Origin: Acidobacteriaceae bacterium
Lineage (GTDB): Bacteria; Acidobacteriota; Terriglobia; Terriglobales; Acidobacteriaceae
Length of the DNA stretch: 62,009 nt
Assembly (NCBI GenBank): GCA_003156805.1
Contig: PMHV01000031.1
Location: 486 to 62,494 of the forward strand
Direction of reading: 5' to 3'
The notes under the pieces were generated by a model, which saw nothing but the letters and a program-made list of their open reading frames with translations, had not been told where the DNA came from and searched no databases. Of this stretch, positions 16,921 to 26,115 are shown in pieces. Both the position numbers and the translations under genes were made by a program. Position 1 is the stretch's first letter; every line of letters begins with the position of its first letter.

Positions 16921-18276
16921 ATGGCACATCTCGCCCGCAAACTCCGCCTCACCGACTATTTCACGCTGGGCTGGGGCACGATGGTCGGTGTCGGCTGGCT
17001 CGTTGTCATGGACGACTGGCTGCTGCGCGGGGGCGCCTTGGGCGCGCTGCTAGGCTTCGCCATTGGCGGTACGTTGCTGTTCCCGATCGGCTGGGTTTAC
17101 GGCAGGCTGGTGGCCGCCATGCCCGATGCTGCGGGGGAGATCGCGTACACTGCGGCAGCTTTTTCCCGCCCGGTGAGCTTCTCCACCGGCTGGATGATGA
17201 TGCTGGCCTATTTTATCGTCTGCCCATGGGAGGCTGTGGCCGTGGGCCGCATCGCCGGCTACATAATCCCCTCGCTCGATTCTCTGGAGATCTACCGCAT
17301 CGCCGGGCGTCCGGTCTATCTTCCGCATCTCGTCATTGGTCTGGGCCTCACGGCACTGCTCACCACGCTGAACTATCGCGGCGTCCGGCTCAGCGCGACC
17401 TTCCAGAACTGGAGTGCCTTTGGCGCGCTGGCGCTGTTTGTCGTATTCATTGCGCTCGGCGTGAGCAGAGGATCGCCGCGCAACTTTCCGCCGCTCTTTA
17501 CCCACGCGCCGCTGGTTTCCTTCCTGCTCGTGCTTCAGATCGTTCCTTACTTCATGACCGGATTCGAGTCCGTGAGCAAGGCCGCGGAAGAATCCGCTCC
17601 CGAGTTTCGTGGTCTTGGATTTCTCAAAGCTATAGGAATGGCCATCCTGGTCGGCATTCTCTTCTATACGATCGTCATCGCCGCAGTCGCATTCGTGGCT
17701 CCATGGCACGAATTGACCAGCGAGAAGTTCATGACCGCGGTTGCCTTCCAGCGCGCGGTGGGCTCGCGCTGGATCGTCAACGTCATCCTGGCGGCGGCCC
17801 TGCTGTCGCTGTTCAAGTGCTTCAATGGAAATTTCGTAGCCGCCAGCCGCCTGCTTTTTGCTATGGGACGCCGCGGCCTGGTCGACGAGCGCGCCGGCCG
17901 CATCCACCCGCAACACCAGACGCCGTCGGCTGCAGTTCTCTGCATCGGGCTGGCTACGGCCGCGTGCATGTTCCTGGGAGATGCGATCCTGGTGCCGGTT
18001 ACTGAAGTTGGCTCAGTCGCCTGTGCGATCGGATGGGCCGCAACTTGCGCCGCTTACCTTTCCATGGGACGCTCGGGAACGCTCCCAGGACAAGTGAAAT
18101 TGCTGGCGGTCGAATGGTTTGTCGCCGCCGTTGGCTTACTCGTCGCTATCGCGATGCTTCTAATGAAAGTCGTGCCGACGATTCCTGGCCATTTCACAGC
18201 TTACGAGTGGCTAGCCCTCGGCATTTGGATTGCCCTGGGCGCGCTCGCAGGACATCGCACGGCGGTCCAGAGCTGA
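16921..18276 (+). CDS. APC-family amino acid permease
   Basis: 451-residue polytopic inner-membrane transporter with about 12 hydrophobic helices. The first helix has the APC-type GWGTMVGVGWLVVMDDW, and FESVSKAAEE lies in the central loop. No soluble extra domain. ATG at 16921 gives the normal short cytoplasmic N-terminus (MAHLARKLRLTDYFTLGWGT). It lies 53 bases upstream of the amidohydrolase gene, so uptake of an amino acid or peptide fragment linked to that enzyme is plausible but unproven. Confidence 0.85.
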   Translation: MAHLARKLRLTDYFTLGWGTMVGVGWLVVMDDWLLRGGALGALLGFAIGGTLLFPIGWVYGRLVAAMPDAAGEIAYTAAAFSRPVSFSTGWMMMLAYFIVCPWEAVAVGRIAGYIIPSLDSLEIYRIAGRPVYLPHLVIGLGLTALLTTLNYRGVRLSATFQNWSAFGALALFVVFIALGVSRGSPRNFPPLFTHAPLVSFLLVLQIVPYFMTGFESVSKAAEESAPEFRGLGFLKAIGMAILVGILFYTIVIAAVAFVAPWHELTSEKFMTAVAFQRAVGSRWIVNVILAAALLSLFKCFNGNFVAASRLLFAMGRRGLVDERAGRIHPQHQTPSAAVLCIGLATAACMFLGDAILVPVTEVGSVACAIGWAATCAAYLSMGRSGTLPGQVKLLAVEWFVAAVGLLVAIAMLLMKVVPTIPGHFTAYEWLALGIWIALGALAGHRTAVQS

Positions 18277-18329
18277 CTCGGTTGCATCGATAAGCTTTGT
18301 CGCCAGCTTTCATAAGAAGAGGAAAATAG

Positions 18330-20024
18330 ATGAAGGTTGCCAAGCTGCATTACTTGCTCGCGGTTTCTTTGCTCCTCGCGGCGGCACGCCCGTTGCCGGC
18401 GCAATCGCCGACGGTTGCTTTCGACCTTGTCATCACCAACGGCCACATCATCGACGGCACCGGTTCTCCGTGGTACTCGGGGGATGTCGGCATTCGCGAC
18501 GGCAGAATCGCTGCGATCGGCAACCTTAGCGCCGCGCCCCGCACGCGCACGATTGACGCCGCCGGTAAGGTCGTCGCTCCGGGGTTCATCGATATGCTCG
18601 GCCAGTCGGAGCTTACCATCCTGGTCGATCCTCGCCTGCCTTCGAAAATCTATCAGGGCATCACGACCGAGATCACCGGCGAGGGCGACTCCGCGGCCCC
18701 GCTCAACGACTCCATCATCCAGGCCGACCACTCCAGCTACGAGCATTACCACATCACTCCCGACTGGCGAACCCTCCGCCAGTATTTTGCGCGCCTGGAA
18801 AAGCAGGGCATGGGCATCAACCTGGCCAGCTATGTGGGCGCGACGCAGGTCCGACGCATGGTGCTGGGCGACGACAACAAGCAACCCACGCCCGAGCAAC
18901 TCGAACAAATGAAAACGCTGGTGCGTGAAGCCATGAAAGACGGCGCTTCGGGAGTTTCCACCGCGCTCGAATACGCTCCCGCGCCCTACGCAAAAACTGA
19001 CGAACTGATTGCTCTGGCCCTGGAATCCGGCAAGTTCGGCGGCATTTACTCAACCCACATGCGTGACGAGAGCGATTCGGTGCCCGAAGCGATTGATGAA
19101 GCCCTGCGCGTCGGCCGCGAAGCGCGCGTCCCGGTGGAAATATGGCACATCAAAGTTGCCGGCAGGAACAACTGGGGGCGAATGCCTGAAGTCGTCGCCA
19201 AAATCAACGCCGCGCGAGCCGCGGGCGCCGACGTCACCGCCGATACTTATGCTTACACCGCATGATTCAACGATCTCTCTGCGTTTATTCCGCCATGGGC
19301 GCACGACGGCGGAACGGCAAAACTGGTCGAGCGATTGAAAAACCCCGCAACCCGCGAGCGCATTCGCAAAGATATGCTCACGCCCTCCCGGCACTGGGAC
19401 AACGAATGGCAGGAAATTCCCGGACCCGACGCCATCATGATCGGCGTTGTCCAGAACCCCCAGATGCTTCCCCTCCAAGGCATGCGGCTCTCCGAAATCG
19501 CGAAACTCTGGAACAAAGCTCCGCTCGATACCCTGTTCGATTTCCTCATGGAAGATCCGTATGCGGGCGTCGCCGTCTTCGGTATGTCAGAACCAGATGT
19601 TACGCTCGCGTTGCAGCAGCCCTGGGTTGCGATCGACAACGACTCTTCCGGAACCTCGCCGGAGGGCATTCTTGGCCAGGAGCATCCCCACCCACGCGCC
19701 TATGGAACTTTCCCGCGTATCCTCCGCAAATATGTCCGCGAAGAGAAAGCTTTGACGCTGGAAGACGCGATCCGCAAATTCTCCGCTCTGCCGGCTCAAC
19801 GCCTGCGCCTTGCGGATCGCGGAGTTCTCAAGAGCGGTATGTGGGCTGACATCGTCATTTTCGATCCCGCAACGGTTCGCGATCTGGCTACGTTCGACAA
19901 TCCCAATCAGCTTTCCGAGGGGATGGAATACGTGCTGGTCAATGGCAAGCCGGTGATCGATCGGGGGAAAATGACGGGAGCGCTGCCGGGAAAAGTTCTG
20001 CGCGGTGCAGGGTATGTTCCGTAA
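18330..20024 (+). pseudogene. N-acyl-D-amino-acid deacylase-like amidohydrolase, interrupted by an in-frame TGA
   Basis: Exported amidohydrolase (signal peptide in residues 1-25, ending PLPAQ) of the D-aminoacylase/dihydroorotase superfamily. Residues 1-311 (18330-19262) and the part after 19266 lie in the same frame; only TGA at 19263-19265 separates them. Translation across it reads TADTYAYTA-stop-FNDLSAFIPPWAHDGG, and a Trp (TGG) would fit the gap. Later blocks PHPRAYGTFPRIL and LRLADRG are typical. The usual HxH metal motif after PGFID is replaced by GFIDMLGQSE. Total 565 codons, normal length. It may be a young nonsense mutation, a sequencing error, or a read-through site. Confidence 0.82.
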
Positions 20025-20068
20025 AGCTCCCTCGCGTAGGCCGGAGGATCCGGTAACGCGAAAAGTCC

Positions 20069-22675
20069 TTACTGTTTCAGGCGAGCTTGCGTTTCGGGAA
20101 CCACTGCCTGCACCACGCGGGGTTCCGCCAGCGTGCCCGTGATGCTGTACTCGCGCCGTCCCGCGCCCGCTGATTTGCCGTCGGCTCCTCGAGTTAGCTT
20201 AAGGTTAAGTTCCTGACCGAAAGAAGCCGTTCCACCGAGCGCATAATTTCCCCCGGGAGAAACCAACTTTGCGTCTTTAATTTCTATCCGGCCGTCTTGG
20301 AATCGTGCACGGCCTTGCAAATGCTCGATCCGCAGCGGCCCCTCATCGTCGCCCAGCAGGATGTGCGGCAAAACTCCGTCGCGCAAATCGAACTGCAACG
20401 TACCTTCGGCAGACTGCCAAAATTCCGTTGGCTCAGATCCCCGTGCGGTGAACTGATAGGTCCCGCTGGCCGTTGCTGTGATCCAATCCTCGTGTACGGC
20501 ATCAGCGATCTGCTCAAGCGTGACCGCCGTCACAGTTCCGTTCCCGCGGTAGACCGGCGGCGTTACGCTGAAATCGGCCTGCCAGTCGCCGCGATACTCT
20601 CCGCCTAGCAAGCCGGCGCGCAGATCTGAAATCTTCAACTTGCCGCGGTCGAGTTCGAGGGATGCAGAAACTTGAGTTGCGATGAGCTTACGAATCCGCA
20701 GACGGTCAGCGCTGATCTGCCCAGACGCACGCAAATTTTCAAAAAAGCTGGGCTTTGTTGGCATCGAGGTCGTCAGCATTTGATACCACGGATGCCTGGC
20801 CGCCGGTGCCGTCAGCCACTGATCGATTTCACTGAGTCCAACTTCATTCGCATTCAGATTGAAACGCACCACGCAAGCCCCCGGCGTTCCACAGCCGCGG
20901 GCCAAGTCGAGAGATCCGCTCCAGTGCGCACCAGCCGCCGTGGCATTCAGTCTGTTGACCCGCACCTCATCCTGTGCGAACTGCAGTTCGGCAGAGGCAA
21001 TTTCAATCGGTCCACTCACTCCGCGAAGCTCGGCGCGAATGTTGCGCAGTCGCGCGGTGCCTGTCACCAGCGGCGAAGAAAATCCCAGCGGAGTTCCCGA
21101 TGCCCATCCTCCCCAAGACCCTGCAACCTGCAAATTGATTTGCACTGTGCCCACGGCTGGGGCCTGTAAAGCAGGCAGGCCGAGGAGGTGCGCCAGATGC
21201 AACATGCGCGGGACTTCCGCATCTCCCCCAACGAATACGCCATATCCCGACCGCGCAATCCAACCATGCGCCGTTGTTGGAACGGAGGTCCCCAGATCAA
21301 AAGCAACAGGCCCAAACTCAAGGCGCGGCTCACCCGGGTCCGCCACCCCTCCGGCGCCGCCTTTGAGCAGACCGCGAAAGGATTTTCTTCCCGAAGAATG
21401 GTGTCTGTCCGTATCTTGTGAAATCAGCGCGAACGGTACGCTGTCCACGTCGATGGCTGCTTGATTGCTCGCAGATTGCAGATGAAGATTGGCAATTTCG
21501 CCGCGCCCGCGGAACTCCGCTCCCCGGGGCGACGACCCATCTTCGCGAACCGCGAAGATGCCTTGCACGATTCCCGTGGCCACAAGGTCGTCCGGCAAAT
21601 CCTTCTTTGCGCGACGGGCCAATTCTGCCAGAGCGCTTACGGGAACGCGTTCCACATCCAAAGCCAGCGCAGCTTCATGGCTCGCAGGCAATCCCGCATC
21701 GCCGTGCAGCGAAATCGAACCGCTTCCCACCGGCGCGCTGCAAAAAACTTCGTGCAGCATTCGTTCCACAGAGCTGTAGCGCGCGTCGCAGTGCGCCGCC
21801 AGTTGCCTCGGTTCGCCGCTGGCGATGTCATAGCGGTGGAAGTCCTGAATGGACGCATCGCCAACCACTCGCAGAGCCGCCGGCGTGCCCGCAAGCGTTA
21901 CATCCAAGCGCACGCTGCCGCGCCAACCCTTGTCATCGCCCGACGCCAGTTTTGTGAGCTGTCCGAGTTGGGCGCGGTCCCACTCCAGGTCCAATCGCAC
22001 CGGCGTTTCCCGCAAACTCCCCGCACGCTGCCAGTTGCCATCCATGCGCAGAAGTCCGGTGTCGCTCAGACTTAGATCTGTGCGCAGCGGCTGCGCCTTC
22101 AGCCGCACGCCCCAGGTGTTTTCTGATTCCTGCCATAGGGCGAAGTCGGCGTCGGTCAAGGCGTAGGGCTTTTTCTCCTGGCCGATCTTGAAATTGATGC
22201 GGCCGGAACTGGCTTGTATGTAAGGAAATCCCGGGCGCGGCTCCGATTTAGATTTTGCCGTTGGCGCCAGCGGCGAGCGTGCCGTGCGCTCCAGCAGATT
22301 CTCAAGGTTCCAGCGCCCGTCGCTTCCTCTCACCAAGTTGAGGCTGGGTTCGGTAAGGTCAAGCCGCGCAATCTCGATTCGTCCGCGCACCAATGAAGTC
22401 AGGCGCACCACCGCGGTAACTTCCGGAGCGCGCAGCATGGGTTCTGCCCCGAAGGCCGGGGCCTCGCGGACAATCAGATTCTCAAGGTCGAATCCAGGCT
22501 GAGGTAGAAGGCGGATGTGTACCGAGCTGATTTCCACGGGACGGCCAAGCGCCGCGCCAATCGATCCCGCAATGCGCGCCTTCAGCCGCGATGCGCCGGG
22601 ACGGAGCCAGAACAGGACCAGCAGAATCACTCCCGCCGTAGCCACAATCCGGCCCTTGGAAGAAGAAAGCTTCAC
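20069..22675 (-). CDS. AsmA-family envelope protein
   Basis: About 868 residues with one N-terminal membrane anchor (residues ~10-27, GRIVATAGVILLVLFWLRPG). A long repeat-rich beta-structured region follows, typical of AsmA/TamB-type lipid-transport or envelope-assembly proteins: ISSVHIRLLPQPGFDLENL early on, and IEHLQGRARFQDGRIEIKD and GGTASFGQELNLKL near the end. The GTG start at 22675 overlaps the lepB stop as GTGA, which points to coupled translation; the longer frame from 22702 would run further into lepB. The substrate is unknown. Confidence 0.82.
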   Translation of the reverse strand: MKLSSSKGRIVATAGVILLVLFWLRPGASRLKARIAGSIGAALGRPVEISSVHIRLLPQPGFDLENLIVREAPAFGAEPMLRAPEVTAVVRLTSLVRGRIEIARLDLTEPSLNLVRGSDGRWNLENLLERTARSPLAPTAKSKSEPRPGFPYIQASSGRINFKIGQEKKPYALTDADFALWQESENTWGVRLKAQPLRTDLSLSDTGLLRMDGNWQRAGSLRETPVRLDLEWDRAQLGQLTKLASGDDKGWRGSVRLDVTLAGTPAALRVVGDASIQDFHRYDIASGEPRQLAAHCDARYSSVERMLHEVFCSAPVGSGSISLHGDAGLPASHEAALALDVERVPVSALAELARRAKKDLPDDLVATGIVQGIFAVREDGSSPRGAEFRGRGEIANLHLQSASNQAAIDVDSVPFALISQDTDRHHSSGRKSFRGLLKGGAGGVADPGEPRLEFGPVAFDLGTSVPTTAHGWIARSGYGVFVGGDAEVPRMLHLAHLLGLPALQAPAVGTVQINLQVAGSWGGWASGTPLGFSSPLVTGTARLRNIRAELRGVSGPIEIASAELQFAQDEVRVNRLNATAAGAHWSGSLDLARGCGTPGACVVRFNLNANEVGLSEIDQWLTAPAARHPWYQMLTTSMPTKPSFFENLRASGQISADRLRIRKLIATQVSASLELDRGKLKISDLRAGLLGGEYRGDWQADFSVTPPVYRGNGTVTAVTLEQIADAVHEDWITATASGTYQFTARGSEPTEFWQSAEGTLQFDLRDGVLPHILLGDDEGPLRIEHLQGRARFQDGRIEIKDAKLVSPGGNYALGGTASFGQELNLKLTRGADGKSAGAGRREYSITGTLAEPRVVQAVVPETQARLKQ

Positions 22676-23472
22676 CGCACAACCTGCAGCGTCCGCCGCC
22701 ACCGTGTCTCGTCAAAGAAGTGGAGAACCACTTTGCCGAGAAACAACAGACGATCGCCCCACCCCGTCTTGGTGTACTGGTCGGTAGGAGTTTCAAAGGA
22801 CCAGTAGATAAACATGGGTCTGCCGATGACGTTTTCCTGCGGAATGAAACCCCAATAGCGGCTGTCGAGGCTTACCCCGCGATGGTCTCCCATGGCGAAG
22901 TATCGGCCAGGCGGCACCACCAGATCATCCCCCTCGACGTGCATGGGCAAATCCACCATCCAGTTCGGAGACATGTTATTGTCGTCCGAAGGCGGAACCG
23001 CGGGGAAATTATTGCGGTAATAATCGAACGCCGAGTCTTGGTCGCGGTCAATGTAGGGCTCATTCAAGGCCTCGCCGTTGCGGTACACCACTCCGTTACG
23101 TAGGTGAATATGGTCGCCGGGTACGCCGATGATGCGCTTTACCACGTAAGTCCCGGCATAGTGCAGGTCGGGGTGCAGGAACACGACAATATCGCCGCGC
23201 CTCACCGCGCGATAGGGAAGCAGCGGGCCCATCCAGTTGGTCTTGGGCGCGAACTGAATGCGGTTCACAAATACGTGGTCGCCGATCAGCAGCGTGTTCT
23301 CCATCGAACTCGATGGAATCTCGAACGCCTGCACCACAAAGGTGATGATGAAGAGTCCTGTCACCAGCACCGCGGCCAGCGAAGCCAGAAACTCCACCGT
23401 AGTTTCGCGTGGTTTTTCTTCTTCCGCGATCTTCCCGAGTTTGCTCTCCACCTTGTTATCTTTGTTGGCCAC
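22672..23472 (-). CDS. lepB: Signal peptidase I (first of two paralogues)
   Basis: 266-residue type I signal peptidase. The membrane anchor (about residues 30-50, SLAAVLVTGLFIITFVVQAF) is followed by the catalytic Ser in EIPSSSMENTLLIGDHVFVN. The general-base Lys is in YVVKRIIGVPGD, and the MGDHRGVSLDSRYWG box is near the end. An acidic/basic N-terminal tail precedes the anchor. GTG start. It is next to a second lepB and overlaps the AsmA gene, so the three are probably one operon with rnc. Confidence 0.93.
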   Translation of the reverse strand: MANKDNKVESKLGKIAEEEKPRETTVEFLASLAAVLVTGLFIITFVVQAFEIPSSSMENTLLIGDHVFVNRIQFAPKTNWMGPLLPYRAVRRGDIVVFLHPDLHYAGTYVVKRIIGVPGDHIHLRNGVVYRNGEALNEPYIDRDQDSAFDYYRNNFPAVPPSDDNNMSPNWMVDLPMHVEGDDLVVPPGRYFAMGDHRGVSLDSRYWGFIPQENVIGRPMFIYWSFETPTDQYTKTGWGDRLLFLGKVVLHFFDETRWRRTLQVVR

Positions 23473-23533
23473 TGTGGTCGTTTCCCTGTGATTTTGTATG
23501 AGATCGAGGGCTTGCGCCGCGATATTGCGGCCT

Positions 23534-24298
23534 TCAGTCCACCCGCCGCAGCGTACGGTTCCAGCGGGTCATCTGGAAGACGTGGGTCACCGCATATGCG
23601 AAACGATATAGTCTATCACCCATGGAGGAGGGCGAAGCGCGGTCTGCTTCCCCGCTGCGCACCGACCAGTAGATCAGCAGCGGCCGCCCGATGATGTTCC
23701 CCCGCGGAACGAAACCCCAGAACCGGCTGTCCTGACTGTCGTCCCGGTTGTCGCCCATTACAAAGTAATGGCCTTGCGGTACGATCAGTTGTCCATCTTC
23801 CACCAACTTTCGCATCTCCATCCACCACTTGCCCTCCATCCCCCCATAAGGAATATCGAGCCTGGGGAAGTCATCGCGGAATGGGTTGTTAGCCGGGTCG
23901 ATAAAATGCACGTACGGTTCTTTGACGGGCGCTCCGTTCACCCAGAGCTGCTTCTTGATCAGGCGCAGCCGGTCTCCGGGCAAACCCACCACCCGCTTCA
24001 CGAAGTGCTGGGTGGGATCCACCGGGTAGTGAAACACCACAATGTCGCCCCGGCCGATCTTCTGGTAGGGCATAAGTTCGTCGCCCACCGAGCCGCCCCC
24101 ATAACACAGCTTATTCACCAGCAGATAATCGCCCACCAGCAGCGTGTTCTCCATCGATTCGGAAGGAATCTGGAAGGCCTGCACGACGAAAGTGATCACA
24201 AACACCGCGATGACCACGGTTCCCAGCAGCGACTGCAGCGAACCGGCAATGCTCATCCCGCCGTGCCATGTGTTTCTTTGCTCGTGTGGGGAATTCAT
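23534..24298 (-). CDS. lepB: Signal peptidase I (second paralogue)
   Basis: 254 residues with the same architecture as its neighbour: anchor LLGTVVIAVFVITFVVQAF, Ser in QIPSESMENTLLVGDYLLVN, Lys in HFVKRVVGLPGD, and MGDNRDDSQDSRFWG. The insert regions between the Ser and Lys blocks differ from the first copy, so this is a diverged paralogue and not a recent duplicate. It starts 14 bases after rnc. Two signal peptidases may split work on different secreted substrates; this is inference. Confidence 0.93.
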   Translation of the reverse strand: MNSPHEQRNTWHGGMSIAGSLQSLLGTVVIAVFVITFVVQAFQIPSESMENTLLVGDYLLVNKLCYGGGSVGDELMPYQKIGRGDIVVFHYPVDPTQHFVKRVVGLPGDRLRLIKKQLWVNGAPVKEPYVHFIDPANNPFRDDFPRLDIPYGGMEGKWWMEMRKLVEDGQLIVPQGHYFVMGDNRDDSQDSRFWGFVPRGNIIGRPLLIYWSVRSGEADRASPSSMGDRLYRFAYAVTHVFQMTRWNRTLRRVD

Positions 24299-24312
24299 CG
24301 GCTCTCTACGCG

Positions 24313-25110
24313 TCAGCCGCGCGCGATCCTCTCGCCGGGCCTCGTCCCTGCCGGCTTGGGTTGCGCGGCCAGATAGGCCAGTAACTGGCGAGCTGCATCC
24401 TGCTCCGCAGTTTTCTTGGTCGAACCTTCGGCTCGCCCCACGAACTCCGCGCCGCTGGCGCCGTCCTTGCTATTCAGACGCGCCTCCACCGTGAAGGTTT
24501 TGCTGTGCTCCGGTCCCGCTTCCTGCACCAGCACGTAGCTGGGTTGGGGCATTCCCAAACTCTGCAGAGTCTCCTGCAAGGCCGATTTGAAATCCGTCAA
24601 GGGCAGCGTCTCGCCTTCGCGATCCATCCGCTCCAGTTCGGGGGTGACAATTTTCCCCAAGATGACCTGCCGCGCCGCCTCCAGCCCGCCGTCGAGGTAA
24701 ATCGCCGCCAGGATCGCCTCCAAAGCATCCACCAGCAGCGCCGTCTTGCTCCGGCCTCCGCTTTTTTCCTCGCCTCGTCCCAGCCGCAGGTAGTGGCCCA
24801 GTTCCAACTTCTGCGCTACGCAAATCAAGTGCCGCTCGCTCACCAGATGGGCACGCAGCTTCGAGAGTTCGCCTTCGCGAAACTGCGGAAACCGCTGAAA
24901 CAGCTCTTCGGCCGTCACCAGCGCAAGCGCTGCGTCCCCCAGAAACTCCATCTGCTCGTTGTCGCTGACCCGGTATTTGCTCTCCCCGGCTTGTTGCGAC
25001 TCCTGCTCCCGCGCCTGCGAGCTGTGCGTGAGGGCTTGTCCAATCAGGGCGCGGCTGCGGAAGTTGTAGCCCAGCGCCGTTTCCAGCGCCGTAATTTCCC
25101 GTTCCTTCAT
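24313..25110 (-). CDS. rnc: Ribonuclease III
   Basis: 265-residue dsRNA endonuclease. The signature DNEQMEFLGDAALALVTAE carries the catalytic Glu and Asp, and LLVDALEAILAAIYLDGG carries the second metal-binding acidic residues. The C-terminal dsRNA-binding domain begins at DFKSALQETLQSLG and includes the AEGSTKKTAEQDAARQLL block. It processes rRNA and structured mRNAs. The rnc-lepB order is common in several phyla. ATG start. Confidence 0.95.
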   Translation of the reverse strand: MKEREITALETALGYNFRSRALIGQALTHSSQAREQESQQAGESKYRVSDNEQMEFLGDAALALVTAEELFQRFPQFREGELSKLRAHLVSERHLICVAQKLELGHYLRLGRGEEKSGGRSKTALLVDALEAILAAIYLDGGLEAARQVILGKIVTPELERMDREGETLPLTDFKSALQETLQSLGMPQPSYVLVQEAGPEHSKTFTVEARLNSKDGASGAEFVGRAEGSTKKTAEQDAARQLLAYLAAQPKPAGTRPGERIARG

Positions 25111-25168
25111 GATGGAACTGCCATGCTGAGACTTTCGTCGCGGAAGGGCTTGCCGCGGAAATGGAAGA

Positions 25169-26011
25169 TCAATTCTTCGGCGGCGCCGAGCCGCTCCCGC
25201 CGTTGAGCTGCGTCAGCCGGTCTTTCTCCTTGCGCGCGGCGTCTCCCGCCGCCGTCCCTTCCTTGGTCAAATCGACCGCTTGATTAGCATACTTCAGCGC
25301 CTCCGGATATTTACTCTGCATATCCAGAGCCACCGACAGCCGGAAGACCGCGATCGGGTCGACCTGTTGCGGGAAAGCATCAATCGACTTCCGCAGGCTT
25401 CCCTCCGCGTCCGTCCATGCCTTGTTATTGAAATCCAGCGTCCCTAGAATGGCGTAAGCTTCGGATCGCAGGAAGCCCTTGTAAGCTTCTATCCTGTCCG
25501 GCGGCTGGCCCGCGGTGGGGATGTCCGTATCCACCGTGACCAGGGCGCGCTGCGCATCTTTCTTGGCTTCCGCCAGCCGCTGATCCTTATCCAGGTCGGT
25601 GTCGCGCGTGCGCTCCGCCAGCACTTGCGAGACGCCCAGCAGAGCCTCCGGATCGTCGGCGTCATAGCTGAGCACTTTCCGCGCCGTGTCCATCATTTTG
25701 TCCGCGTTGTTCGTCTGCTGGTAGGCGTGCATCACCGCTTTGTAGAGCACCGGCCGCAATTCGCTGTCCGGATACTTCGCCGCGAAATCATCGGCCGCTT
25801 TCTCCTGCGCCCCCGCATCGGTAAGCGCCATAACCGCTTTGTAGGCATCGAATTCCGGCTGCGTCTTGGCTTGCGGCGGACGCTTCCCGGCCGGCGCCGG
25901 CGCTGCTGTTTGTCCGCCCGGCGCGCTCTGCGCCGCTGGCTTGTCGTTGCTCTGGGCGAAACTGCAGGCCGCAATGCCCAGCATTGCGATGATGGTCGCT
26001 GCTCGCTTCAT
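25169..26011 (-). CDS. Exported TPR-like protein, possibly a lipoprotein
   Basis: 280 residues. The signal peptide is MKRAATIIAMLGIAACSFAQ; IAAC fits a lipobox, while SFA-Q would fit signal peptidase I, so lipidation is uncertain. A low-complexity Pro/Ala linker (residues ~25-48) is followed by helical pairs of TPR type (ELRPVLYKAVMHAYQQTNNADK, AYAILGTLDFNNKAWTDAEGSL). Ends 59 bases before rnc. Likely a scaffold in the periplasm or at the outer membrane; function unknown. Confidence 0.75.
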   Translation of the reverse strand: MKRAATIIAMLGIAACSFAQSNDKPAAQSAPGGQTAAPAPAGKRPPQAKTQPEFDAYKAVMALTDAGAQEKAADDFAAKYPDSELRPVLYKAVMHAYQQTNNADKMMDTARKVLSYDADDPEALLGVSQVLAERTRDTDLDKDQRLAEAKKDAQRALVTVDTDIPTAGQPPDRIEAYKGFLRSEAYAILGTLDFNNKAWTDAEGSLRKSIDAFPQQVDPIAVFRLSVALDMQSKYPEALKYANQAVDLTKEGTAAGDAARKEKDRLTQLNGGSGSAPPKN

Positions 26012-26115
26012 GCTTTCTCCTTAGAATTGCCAACTCGCGCAACTACCTTGTTTCCATTCTTCCCGCCATTGTAAATCGGATGCTGTCCCATGCCCGCCGC
26101 CCATGCCTCGCGATT

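Noticed and set aside
18330-20024. TGA as selenocysteine codon
   Set aside because: Family alignment expects a bulky aromatic residue here, there is no nearby catalytic Cys role, and no hairpin typical of a SECIS element follows directly after the TGA.
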